Shown here: positions 15,330 through 21,648 of the stretch, in pieces
Position numbering within the stretch: position 1 is the first letter of the stretch
How the letters are laid out: every line of letters begins with the position of its first letter
NCBI GenBank assembly: GCA_900553365.1
Contig: USDL01000019.1
Coordinates: 1-24,773 of the forward strand
Source: an uncultured Clostridium sp.
GTDB lineage: Bacteria; Bacillota; Clostridia; TANB77; CAG-508
Reading direction: 5' to 3'
Length of the DNA stretch: 24,773 nt
Position numbers and translations under genes: made by a program
The notes under the pieces: model-generated
The model's input: only the letters and a program-made list of their open reading frames with translations
Told to the model about the DNA's origin: nothing
Database searches by the model: none

Positions 15330-15355
15330 AAAAACGGCTAAACACCGTTTTTTTA
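15330..15355 (-). terminator. Terminator after the 110-residue hypothetical gene
   Basis: On the minus strand AAAACGG and CCGTTTT pair around a seven-base loop, followed by a T-run. It begins two bases past the stop codon of the gene at 15358-15690 and separates it from ssrA. Confidence 0.75.
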
Positions 15356-15357
15356 TT

Positions 15358-15690
15358 TTACTTCTTTTTATCTTTTCCAAATGTTATATTTACATCTTGA
15401 AATAAGAAGTTTTTGAATCCTTCCCATGTTATTTCTTGATGTAGGAATTCGTTTATTTCATCTTCAATTTTTTGTTGATATGGTGTTAATTCAACTTTTA
15501 TTTCGTAACAGAAAATTCCTTTTAATTTATTCCACATTGATGATGGTTTTGCTGGTAGGTTTTTATTATTTGTACATACCTTAAAAGCAGAGTTTTCTGC
15601 TCCAGCTACATTACTTCCTACTGTTCCTGCATTCTCTCTTACTGTCTCACCACTATTTTCCATTGGAATAAATTTTGATACTTCACTCAT
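15358..15690 (-). CDS. Hypothetical protein, 110 residues
   Basis: Starts MSEVSKFIPMENSGETVREN after a strong GGGAGG site. Residues 1-50 are polar, Gly/Ala/Asn-rich and probably disordered. Residues 50-110 look folded: SMWNKLKGIFCYEIKVELTP, then YQQKIEDEINEFLHQEITWE and GFKNFLFQDVNITF, ending in a charged DKKK. This is a predicted amphipathic-helical module after one short hydrophobic strand. No signal peptide, no known catalytic motif; two cysteines only. It has its own promoter, terminator and an elaborate repeat array upstream, so it is likely a regulated single-gene unit. I do not recognise the family. Confidence 0.8.
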   Translation of the reverse strand: MSEVSKFIPMENSGETVRENAGTVGSNVAGAENSAFKVCTNNKNLPAKPSSMWNKLKGIFCYEIKVELTPYQQKIEDEINEFLHQEITWEGFKNFLFQDVNITFGKDKKK

Positions 15691-15772
15691 TATTCTTTCC
15701 TCCCTTTTAAAGTATTTGAGATTTTCTTCTTTAGTAATATTTTATTGTTTAATCTCTATATCTTCTTATAAA

Positions 15773-15801
15773 CTTATACTACATTTTTCTACAATAATCA
15801 A
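15773..15801 (-). promoter_or_regulatory. Promoter of the 110-residue hypothetical gene
   Basis: Minus-strand -35 TTGATT (15796-15801) and -10 TATAAG (15773-15778), spaced 17 bp, with an approximately 75-base 5' leader. The inverted repeat at 15806-15841 begins five bases upstream of the -35. Confidence 0.55.
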
Positions 15802-15805
15802 TAGT

Positions 15806-15861
15806 TTTTGTAAAGAAAAATTTAACATTTTCTTTACAAAATTGTTACAAAATTGTTACAT
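15806..15861. repeat. 14-bp inverted repeat joined to 11-bp-spaced TTGTTACA repeats
   Basis: TTTTGTAAAGAAAA (15806-15819) and TTTTCTTTACAAAA (15828-15841) are exact complements around an eight-base spacer. They run straight into two copies of AATTGTTACA that are 11 bp apart (TTGTTACA at 15842-15849 and 15853-15860). The first is part of a palindrome, TTGTTACAA. The right arm's CTTTACAAA lies in the same 11-bp register. The array lies between the mtaB stop and the -35 of the hypothetical gene, so it could be a binding site for a regulator of that gene. Confidence 0.65.
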
Positions 15862-15867
15862 TTTTTT

Positions 15868-17142
15868 CTATTCTGCTATTAATTCTAGGTTTTCACGTTT
15901 TGAAATTTTTACTCTTTTTATTGTGTTTTCAAGATTTTCGCCTTTACTTTTTACTGTTATATAGTTTGTTGTATGTCCCTCAGTATATCCATTTTGTGTT
16001 TTTGTTTCAAATAATACTTCTAGCTCTTTTCCTAAATTATTATCTAAGAATTCTATTTCGTTTTTATTTGATAGCTCTATTAATTTGTTACTTCTTTCTT
16101 CCTTTATTTGTGGATTTACTTGGTTTTTCATTTTTGCTGCAACTGTTCCCTTTCTTTGTGAGTATTTGAACACATGCATTTTGCTAAATTTTATTTTGCT
16201 TAAAAATTTATAAGTTGTATTAAATTCTTCTTCTGTTTCCCCTGGAAAACCTACAATAATATCGGTTGTTAATGCTACTTCAGGGAATTTTTTTCTTAAT
16301 AAATTTACTCCATTTTCAAATTCTTGTGTTGTATATTTTCTGTTCATTCTCTTTAAAGTTTCGTCACATCCACTTTGAAGTGATAAATGGAAATGGTCAC
16401 ATATTTTATCTACATTGCCTAATCTTTCAACAAATTCTGGAGTTATTAAATTTGGTTCTAATGAGCCAAGTCTAATTCTTTTTAATCCTTCAATTTTATT
16501 TATTTGCTCTAGTAAATCTATCAGTCTTGTTCCATCTTCAAAATCTTTACCATAAGAAGCAACATGTATTCCTGTTATTACAACTTCTTTTATTCCTTCT
16601 TTTACTATTTCTTTTACTTCTTTAATTACACTTTCTGGTTTTCTGCTTCTTACTCTTCCCTTTGCATAAGGTATTATGCAATATGAGCAAAAATTATTAC
16701 AGCCATCTTGTACTTTTATAACTGCTCTTGTTTTTTCTGTATATGTTACTGTTCCAAAGTCTTGAAATTCTTTTTCTTCTTCTATTTTGCCCACTTCTTC
16801 TTCTTTGCTATTTGAATATTCTTCCACTATTTTAACTATGTTGTTTTTTTCAGTATTTCCAACGATTATATCTAATTCTTCTATTTTTTCAAGTTCTGCC
16901 TTGCTTACCTGTGCATAGCAGCCTGTTGCAACTACTATAGCGTTTTTGTTATGTGTTTTGGCTTGTCTTATAATTTGTCTTGATTTTTTATCAGCCATGC
17001 TTGTTACTGTGCAAGTATTTATAATATATATATCTGCCTTTTCATCAAATTCAACTTTTGTATAGCCTTTTTCAATGAATTTTTGTGCTATTGCATTTGT
17101 TTCGTATTGGTTGACCTTACAACCGCAATGTAAATAGAGCAA
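15868..17142 (-). CDS. mtaB: tRNA t6A37 methylthiotransferase (MtaB), 5' end disturbed
   Basis: Radical-SAM enzyme that adds a methylthio group to N6-threonylcarbamoyladenosine at tRNA position 37. The continuous frame is 424 residues. The N-terminal UPF0004 domain has three cluster cysteines: Cys8 (GCKVNQYE), Cys44 (NTCTVT), Cys75 (TGCYAQ). The radical-SAM CxxxCxxC is Cys148/152/155 (CNNFCSYC), and a TRAM-like end follows. The frame opens at a TTG (17142) giving MLYLHCGCKV; the normal family start (xTVAxxTLGCKVN) is instead encoded in another frame from ATG 17176, one extra base (17125) separating the two. Either TTG starts a slightly shortened enzyme, with AAGGA nine bases ahead, or a +1 shift joins the frames, or the gene is damaged. 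All catalytic cysteines remain in the long frame. Confidence 0.9.
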   Translation of the reverse strand: MLYLHCGCKVNQYETNAIAQKFIEKGYTKVEFDEKADIYIINTCTVTSMADKKSRQIIRQAKTHNKNAIVVATGCYAQVSKAELEKIEELDIIVGNTEKNNIVKIVEEYSNSKEEEVGKIEEEKEFQDFGTVTYTEKTRAVIKVQDGCNNFCSYCIIPYAKGRVRSRKPESVIKEVKEIVKEGIKEVVITGIHVASYGKDFEDGTRLIDLLEQINKIEGLKRIRLGSLEPNLITPEFVERLGNVDKICDHFHLSLQSGCDETLKRMNRKYTTQEFENGVNLLRKKFPEVALTTDIIVGFPGETEEEFNTTYKFLSKIKFSKMHVFKYSQRKGTVAAKMKNQVNPQIKEERSNKLIELSNKNEIEFLDNNLGKELEVLFETKTQNGYTEGHTTNYITVKSKGENLENTIKRVKISKRENLELIAE

Positions 17143-17176
17143 CGGTCTTTTTCCTTTTATTTTCTTTGTTTTCCAT
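17117..17176 (-). other. Frame-0 start of mtaB (19 codons), interrupted at TTG-CGG
   Basis: ATG at 17174-17176 preceded by AAAGG opens MENKENKRKKTVALFTL, then Arg (CGG, 17123-17125), Leu, stop. KTVALFTL is the expected first beta-strand of MtaB, directly followed in the +1 frame by GCKVNQYE. Removing the single C at 17125 would give a normal full-length protein of about 436 residues. Confidence 0.75.
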
Positions 17177-17208
17177 ACTATTACTACCTTTCAGCGATTT
17201 TTGTTTTT

Positions 17209-17289
17209 TTAATTTTTCCCATTTTTATTTTTCATACTGATTGAACTAACTTCCATCCGCAAGGTATAAAATGCTACCGTTTTTGCCAT
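17209..17289 (-). other. 26-codon open frame repeating the mtaB N-terminus (leader peptide or decayed duplicate)
   Basis: A strong AAGGAG site precedes ATG 17287-17289. The peptide begins MAKTVAFYTLRMEVSS and ends at TAA 17209-17211, 32 bases before the mtaB ATG. MAKTVAFYTL is a textbook MtaB start. Here too TTG is followed by CGG (17257-17259). After it the DNA still resembles the GCKVNQYE codons with small insertions (GGATGGAAGTTA...CAATCAGTATGAA). The two copies differ mostly at third codon positions. Confidence 0.65.
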
Positions 17290-17315
17290 TATTATTGCTC
17301 CTTTTCATATACAAT

Positions 17316-17338
17316 AGAACGACCTTAAAAGTCGTTCT
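17316..17338. terminator. Hairpin downstream of ftsK (weak terminator)
   Basis: AGAACGAC and GTCGTTCT are exact 8-bp complements with a seven-base loop. The minus-strand tail is TATTGTAT, only moderately T-rich, so partial readthrough from ftsK into the mtaB region is likely. Confidence 0.5.
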
Positions 17339-17349
17339 TTGTATAAATA

Positions 17350-19638
17350 TTATTCATTATCAGTTGTTGAAGATGTGTTTCCATTCATTTCAACTAATTT
17401 TTGTCCTGCTTCCTTTATTTCTCCCATTGTTGGTTTTGACATTTTTAATTCTTGCCATCTATCTTCTGTTATTAGAGTTTTTCTAGGTTTACTTCCTTCA
17501 TAACCTGAAATTAACCCTCTTGCTTCCATTTGGTCTATTATTCTTCCTGCTCTTGTATATCCTATTTTGAATCTTCTTTGTAGTCCAGATGCTGATATTT
17601 GTCCCATATTAACTGCCATATCTATTGCATCCATTAAGAATTCATCTGTTTCATCATCATCTTCGCTATCTAATTCTTGATCTGTTGAATTTGCCTTTTC
17701 AATTTTTTCTAATATATCATCACTATATACTGGGCCACCATTGTTTTTCAAGAATGTTACTATTTTTTCAACTTCGCTGTCAGATATAAATGCACCTTGT
17801 ACCCTTTGTGGTTTTATTGTACCTGATGGATAGAATAGCATATCTCCTTTTCCAAGTAATTTTTCAGCACCTATTGAATCAATAATTGTTCTTGAGTCTA
17901 CACCTGATGTTACCGCAAATGCAATTCTACTTGCGATATTTGCTTTAATTACACCTGTGATTACGTCTACAGAAGGTCTCTGTGTTGCTATTACCAAGTG
18001 CATTCCAGCAGCTCTTGCCATTTGTGCTAATCTACAAATTGCGTCTTCAACATCTTTTGCTGCTACCATCATTAAATCTGCAAGCTCATCTATTATTATT
18101 ACAATTTGTGGTAATTTTTCTTCTATTCCTTCTTTTTCTAGTGCTTCATTATATCCTGATATGTCTCTTACATTTTTTTCTGCAAATAAGTGGTATCTAT
18201 TTACCATTTCTTGTACAGCCCATTGAAGTGCTCCTGCTGCCTTTTTAGGATCTGTAACTACTGGTATAAGTAAATGTGGAATTCCATTATATACTGAAAG
18301 TTCAACTACTTTAGGATCTACCATTACAAGTTTTACTTCACTTGGTTTTGCTTTGTATATAATACTTGTAATTAATGTGTTGATACATACACTCTTTCCT
18401 GAACCTGTACTTCCTGCAATAAGTACGTGTGGCATTTTTGCAATATCTGCAACGATTGTTTCTCCTGCTGCATCACGTCCAACTGCAAATGCTAATTTTG
18501 ATTTTGCTTCTTGGAATTTTTTATCTCCTATTATGTCTCTTAATGCAACCATGTCTTTTTCTCTATTTGGAATTTCTATTCCTACTGCTTGTTTACCTGG
18601 TATAGGGGCTTCAATTCTTATGCTTTCTGCTGCTAAATTTAATGCAATATCATCTGCTAAATTTGCTATTTTGCTTACTCTTACGCCTTCTGCCGGTTTT
18701 AATTCATAACGTGTAATTGTTGGTCCTACTGAAACATTTTCAACTTTTGCAGCAACACCAAAGCTGTGTAATGTTCTTTGTAATTTGCTTGCTGTATCTG
18801 TAATTGCTTTTTTACTGTTTTTTGCGGTAGGTTTGCCCTCATTTAAGAATTCTATTGGTGGGAATTCATAATTTTGGTCTTCAACTGTCAATGTATGTTC
18901 TAGTGTTAATACCTCTTTTGATTTATCTTCTTTTGTTTCTTCCTGCTTTTTAAATAATCCTGCTTGTTCATTTCCCATATTTATGCTTATTTGATTATCT
19001 AATATTTCTGATTCTTTTCGTTCTAATTCTTTTAACTCTTTTTTGTTTTTTTGTTTTTCTTTAAGTTTTTCTATATTTTCTTTAAAACCGGAAATTACAG
19101 GTTCTTTATTATCTTCTATTTCTTCTATAGTTCTTACTCTGTTTCTTCCGCTTATTTCTTTTTTTCCTATATTTTTTTCTTTTCTCTCTTCAACTATTTC
19201 TTTTACCTTATCCGCTGGTTTTATTCCAAACATAAATATTGAAAGAATTGCTATAACTCCTAAGGAAATAATTATTGTACTAGCTTTTCCAACTAAGCCT
19301 ATTATGTATTCTGTTATTGTTCTTCCTATAATTCCTGTATCTCCATTTAAAGTTGTTATTATAATTGATATAGCAAGTACAAAAATTAAGTATTGAGCAA
19401 CCTTTACTGTTGTTTCTTTCTTGTCTTGCTCACATGCCAAATCAACAGCAGCAGCAAATATAGCTATTGGTAGCAAATATTCTACCCAGCCTATTGCATA
19501 TTCTAAGTATGGTATAATATTCTGACCAATATATCCTGGTTTTCCATATATTAAAAAGGCAAGTACAGCACTTATAATAAATAACACTACTACTTGTATA
19601 TCTAAATTGTTTTTTTGTTTCTTTTTCTTTCTTCCCAT
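17350..19638 (-). CDS. ftsK: FtsK/SpoIIIE family DNA translocase
   Basis: ATP-driven pump that moves chromosomal DNA through the closing division septum. 762 residues. Four predicted membrane helices lie within residues ~14-140, then a charged linker (~140-260), then the motor: Walker A GSTGSGKS (409-416), Walker B IIIDELAD (514-521), and ATQRPSVDVITGVIKANI (551-568). The gamma winged-helix that reads orienting DNA sequences is at ~667-722 (GQISASGLQRRFKIGYTRAG). A ~35-residue polar tail follows. It could serve vegetative division, sporulation or both (SpoIIIE); the sequence cannot separate these. The ATG has AAAGGA. A T-tailed hairpin lies 22 bases before the start codon. Confidence 0.96.
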   Translation of the reverse strand: MGRKKKKQKNNLDIQVVVLFIISAVLAFLIYGKPGYIGQNIIPYLEYAIGWVEYLLPIAIFAAAVDLACEQDKKETTVKVAQYLIFVLAISIIITTLNGDTGIIGRTITEYIIGLVGKASTIIISLGVIAILSIFMFGIKPADKVKEIVEERKEKNIGKKEISGRNRVRTIEEIEDNKEPVISGFKENIEKLKEKQKNKKELKELERKESEILDNQISINMGNEQAGLFKKQEETKEDKSKEVLTLEHTLTVEDQNYEFPPIEFLNEGKPTAKNSKKAITDTASKLQRTLHSFGVAAKVENVSVGPTITRYELKPAEGVRVSKIANLADDIALNLAAESIRIEAPIPGKQAVGIEIPNREKDMVALRDIIGDKKFQEAKSKLAFAVGRDAAGETIVADIAKMPHVLIAGSTGSGKSVCINTLITSIIYKAKPSEVKLVMVDPKVVELSVYNGIPHLLIPVVTDPKKAAGALQWAVQEMVNRYHLFAEKNVRDISGYNEALEKEGIEEKLPQIVIIIDELADLMMVAAKDVEDAICRLAQMARAAGMHLVIATQRPSVDVITGVIKANIASRIAFAVTSGVDSRTIIDSIGAEKLLGKGDMLFYPSGTIKPQRVQGAFISDSEVEKIVTFLKNNGGPVYSDDILEKIEKANSTDQELDSEDDDETDEFLMDAIDMAVNMGQISASGLQRRFKIGYTRAGRIIDQMEARGLISGYEGSKPRKTLITEDRWQELKMSKPTMGEIKEAGQKLVEMNGNTSSTTDNE

Positions 19639-19654
19639 AATTATATCCTTTCAT

Positions 19655-19688
19655 TTAATAAAAAGCCAGAATAAAACTTCTGACTTTT
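19655..19688 (-). terminator. Terminator-like hairpin between the coiled-coil gene and ftsK
   Basis: On the minus strand AAAAGTCAGAA and TTCTGGCTTTT form an 11-bp stem (one G-U) with a six-base loop, followed by TTTTTATT. It sits seven bases past the upstream stop codon and just before the ftsK ribosome binding site. Confidence 0.65.
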
Positions 19689-19694
19689 AGCTAT

Positions 19695-20153
19695 TTATTT
19701 AAGTTCACTTCTATTCTGCTCTATTGTCTTCAAAGCTTCATTTATTGCACCATTTACATTGTTTATTGCTTTTTCTAAATCTTCTAAAATGCCGTCTGCA
19801 TAGTCTTTTGTTCCTTTTGTAATTTCTCTAGACATTTCATTGGCAGTTTCAATTATTTCAGCTTTTTGTTCATAAGCCTTTCTTGTAATTTCATGTTCAT
19901 CTATCATTGATATTATTCTATTTTCAGCTTCTCTTACAATTCCATCTGCTTCTTTTTGTGCTTCATCAAGTATACGAGCTCTCTCTTCTTTAATCCATTT
20001 AGCTTGTTTTAATTCATCTGGAAGTTTTAATCTTATATCTTTTATTATTTCAAGAACTTCCTCTTTATCTACTATTGCTTTTTCTGTAAAAGGTACAGAT
20101 TTACTTCTTTCTAATATATCTTCTAGTGTTTCTAATAATGTAAAAATCTCCAT
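19695..20153 (-). CDS. Coiled-coil protein of the Clostridia 'ATPase/F0 b-like' type
   Basis: 152 residues, soluble, highly charged. After MEIFTLLETLEDILERSKSV the middle (~60-125) is a long heptad-like helix (KEERARILDEAQKEADGIVR, then EAENRIISMIDEHEITRKAY), resembling the b subunit of ATP synthase or DivIVA-like coils. Such proteins are often found next to rsmD in Clostridia and are mis-named ATPase; I see no nucleotide-binding motif. Its ATG is three bases after the rsmD stop codon and its GGAG site overlaps the end of rsmD, so the two are translationally linked. Function unknown; scaffold or filament role is a guess. Confidence 0.82.
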   Translation of the reverse strand: MEIFTLLETLEDILERSKSVPFTEKAIVDKEEVLEIIKDIRLKLPDELKQAKWIKEERARILDEAQKEADGIVREAENRIISMIDEHEITRKAYEQKAEIIETANEMSREITKGTKDYADGILEDLEKAINNVNGAINEALKTIEQNRSELK

Positions 20154-20156
20154 GTT

Positions 20157-20711
20157 TTACTCCTTTCGAATAAATATGAGTATAGCTCGCCCATATTTTC
20201 TCTTATCAAAAATCTCTATTTTTTCCTTTTGGATTGATTTTTCTTTTTCAATATCGTCTGTTTCTAAAATTATAATTCCATCTTTTGATAATAAGTTTAA
20301 ATCTATTATTTCTTTTATTGCAATATTTGCGAACTCTGTTTTATATGGAGGGTCCAAATATATAATGTCAAACTTTTTATTATTTGCTGATAAATATTTT
20401 AAAGCCTGCAAATAATCCTTATTTAAAACTGTTGCTTTTTCTGTACTTCTTGTATTTTCAATATTGGTTTTTATTATTTTTATTGCCTCTGGTGAGTTAT
20501 CACAAAATATAGCTGATTTAGCACCTCTGCTTATTGCTTCTATTCCAATAGCTCCACTACCTGCAAATAAGTCTAATACATCTTTGTCTGCTATATCAAA
20601 CTGTAAAATATTAAATAAAGATTCCTTCACACGGTCTAGAGTTGGTCTTGTATTATTTCCTTCAAGTGAAACTAATTTTTTACCTCTAGCACTTCCACTA
20701 ATTACCCTCAT
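20157..20711 (-). CDS. rsmD: 16S rRNA (guanine(966)-N2)-methyltransferase
   Basis: Methylates G966 of 16S rRNA with S-adenosylmethionine. 184 residues, the normal size. It starts MRVISGSARGKKLVSLEGNN with the typical RPTLDRVKESLFNIL, followed by the SAM loop DLFAGSGAIGIEAISRGA and the catalytic IYLDPPYK. It ends in a basic RAILIFIRKE. The ATG is preceded by GAGGAAT. It has its own promoter and heads an rsmD/coiled-coil gene pair. Confidence 0.95.
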   Translation of the reverse strand: MRVISGSARGKKLVSLEGNNTRPTLDRVKESLFNILQFDIADKDVLDLFAGSGAIGIEAISRGAKSAIFCDNSPEAIKIIKTNIENTRSTEKATVLNKDYLQALKYLSANNKKFDIIYLDPPYKTEFANIAIKEIIDLNLLSKDGIIILETDDIEKEKSIQKEKIEIFDKRKYGRAILIFIRKE

Positions 20712-20741
20712 ATAATTCCTCTAACTAATTTGTCTACATAT

Positions 20742-20769
20742 ATTTTATTCGTTTTTTTAGATATGTCAA
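20742..20769 (-). promoter_or_regulatory. rsmD promoter
   Basis: Minus-strand -35 TTGACA (20764-20769) and -10 TAAAAT (20742-20747), 16 bp apart, about 30 bases before the ATG. Confidence 0.65.
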
Positions 20770-20951
20770 GAGTATTAACTAAAATGTAACATTAATTTAA
20801 TATTCTTGTAATAAATCTGTTTTATTTCTGTTATATTATACCTTATTTTGTAACATTTATCAATAGGTGGATAAAAAAATTTTGTGATTTATGTTTTAAA
20901 ATTCTAAAGGCATAATATAGCAAGTTATGTTATTATTTGCTTTTGTCTATA
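20770..20951. other. Non-coding spacer between rsmD and the upp terminator
   Basis: Very AT-rich with no open frame worth calling. Two copies of TGTAACATT are present (20785-20793 and 20849-20857), reminiscent of the TGTAACAAT motif upstream of the 110-residue gene. One near-match to a DnaA box (TTATCCACC on the minus strand, about 20867-20875) stands alone. Confidence 0.4.
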
Positions 20952-20988
20952 ATAAAAAATTACAAATTGTATTTTTGCAATTTGTAAT
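20952..20988 (-). terminator. Terminator of the pfkA-argS-upp operon
   Basis: ATTACAAATTG and CAATTTGTAAT form an 11-bp perfect stem; on the minus strand the tail is TTTTTTATT. It begins 14 bases after the upp stop codon. Confidence 0.85.
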
Positions 20989-21001
20989 TTTATTTTACTT
21001 T

Positions 21002-21628
21002 TTATTTTGTTCCAAAAATTCTGTCTCCTGCGTCTCCTAGACCTGGTAATATGTAGGCATGTTCATTAAGTTGTCTGTCTATTGAAGTGGTATATATTTG
21101 AACATCTGGGTGTTTTTCTTCTATTGCTTTTATTCCTTCTGGTGCAGCTATTATGCATAAGAATTTCATCTTTTTTACGCCTTTTTCTTTTAGTAATTCT
21201 ATTGCATCTAGTCCAGAACCTCCTGTTGCAAGCATTGGGTCTAATATTAATACTTCTCTTTTTTCTATGTCTTTTGGTACTTTGAAGAAGTATACATTTG
21301 GTTTGAATGTTTCTTCATCTCTGTACATTCCTATATGGCCTATTTTTGCGTTTGGTACCATATTTATTATTCCGTCTAACATTCCTGTTCCTGCTCTTAA
21401 AATTGGTACAAATGCGTAATTATCTTCGTTGATTTTTCTTGTTTTCATTTTTTCCATTGGTGTTTCAATTTCTGTTTCATACATTTTTGCATCTTTCATC
21501 GCTTCATAGCAAAGCATTTCTCCAAGTTCTGAAATTATCTCTCTAAATTCCTTTGTTCCTGTTTTTTTGTCTCTTAATATTGCTAGCTTGTGTTCAATTA
21601 GTGGGTGTTTTAATTCGATTGCTTTCAT
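21002..21628 (-). CDS. upp: Uracil phosphoribosyltransferase
   Basis: Salvages uracil to UMP using PRPP. 208 residues, full length. The PRPP loop VLILDPMLATGGSGLDAIEL is intact, the uracil-binding end GLGDAGDRIFGTK closes the protein, and FVPILRAGTGMLDGI is the conserved flexible-loop region. AGGAGG site before the ATG. It lies 20 bases after argS, last in a three-gene run. UMP made here feeds the UTP pool used by PyrG, encoded elsewhere in the window. Confidence 0.97.
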   Translation of the reverse strand: MKAIELKHPLIEHKLAILRDKKTGTKEFREIISELGEMLCYEAMKDAKMYETEIETPMEKMKTRKINEDNYAFVPILRAGTGMLDGIINMVPNAKIGHIGMYRDEETFKPNVYFFKVPKDIEKREVLILDPMLATGGSGLDAIELLKEKGVKKMKFLCIIAAPEGIKAIEEKHPDVQIYTTSIDRQLNEHAYILPGLGDAGDRIFGTK

Positions 21629-21648
21629 TAAAATTCCTCCTTATTTAA

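Noticed and set aside
15050..15400. 116-codon plus-strand open frame
   Set aside because: It overlaps the tmRNA gene, its promoter and a terminator in antisense; no ribosome site and no conserved features.
19442..19654. 70-codon frame overlapping the ftsK start
   Set aside because: It is an alternative frame of the ftsK N-terminus with no separate ribosome site; ftsK in the main frame has full domain structure.
20867..20875. DnaA-box-like TTATCCACC near rsmD
   Set aside because: A single imperfect match with no cluster, no dnaA/dnaN nearby; not an origin.
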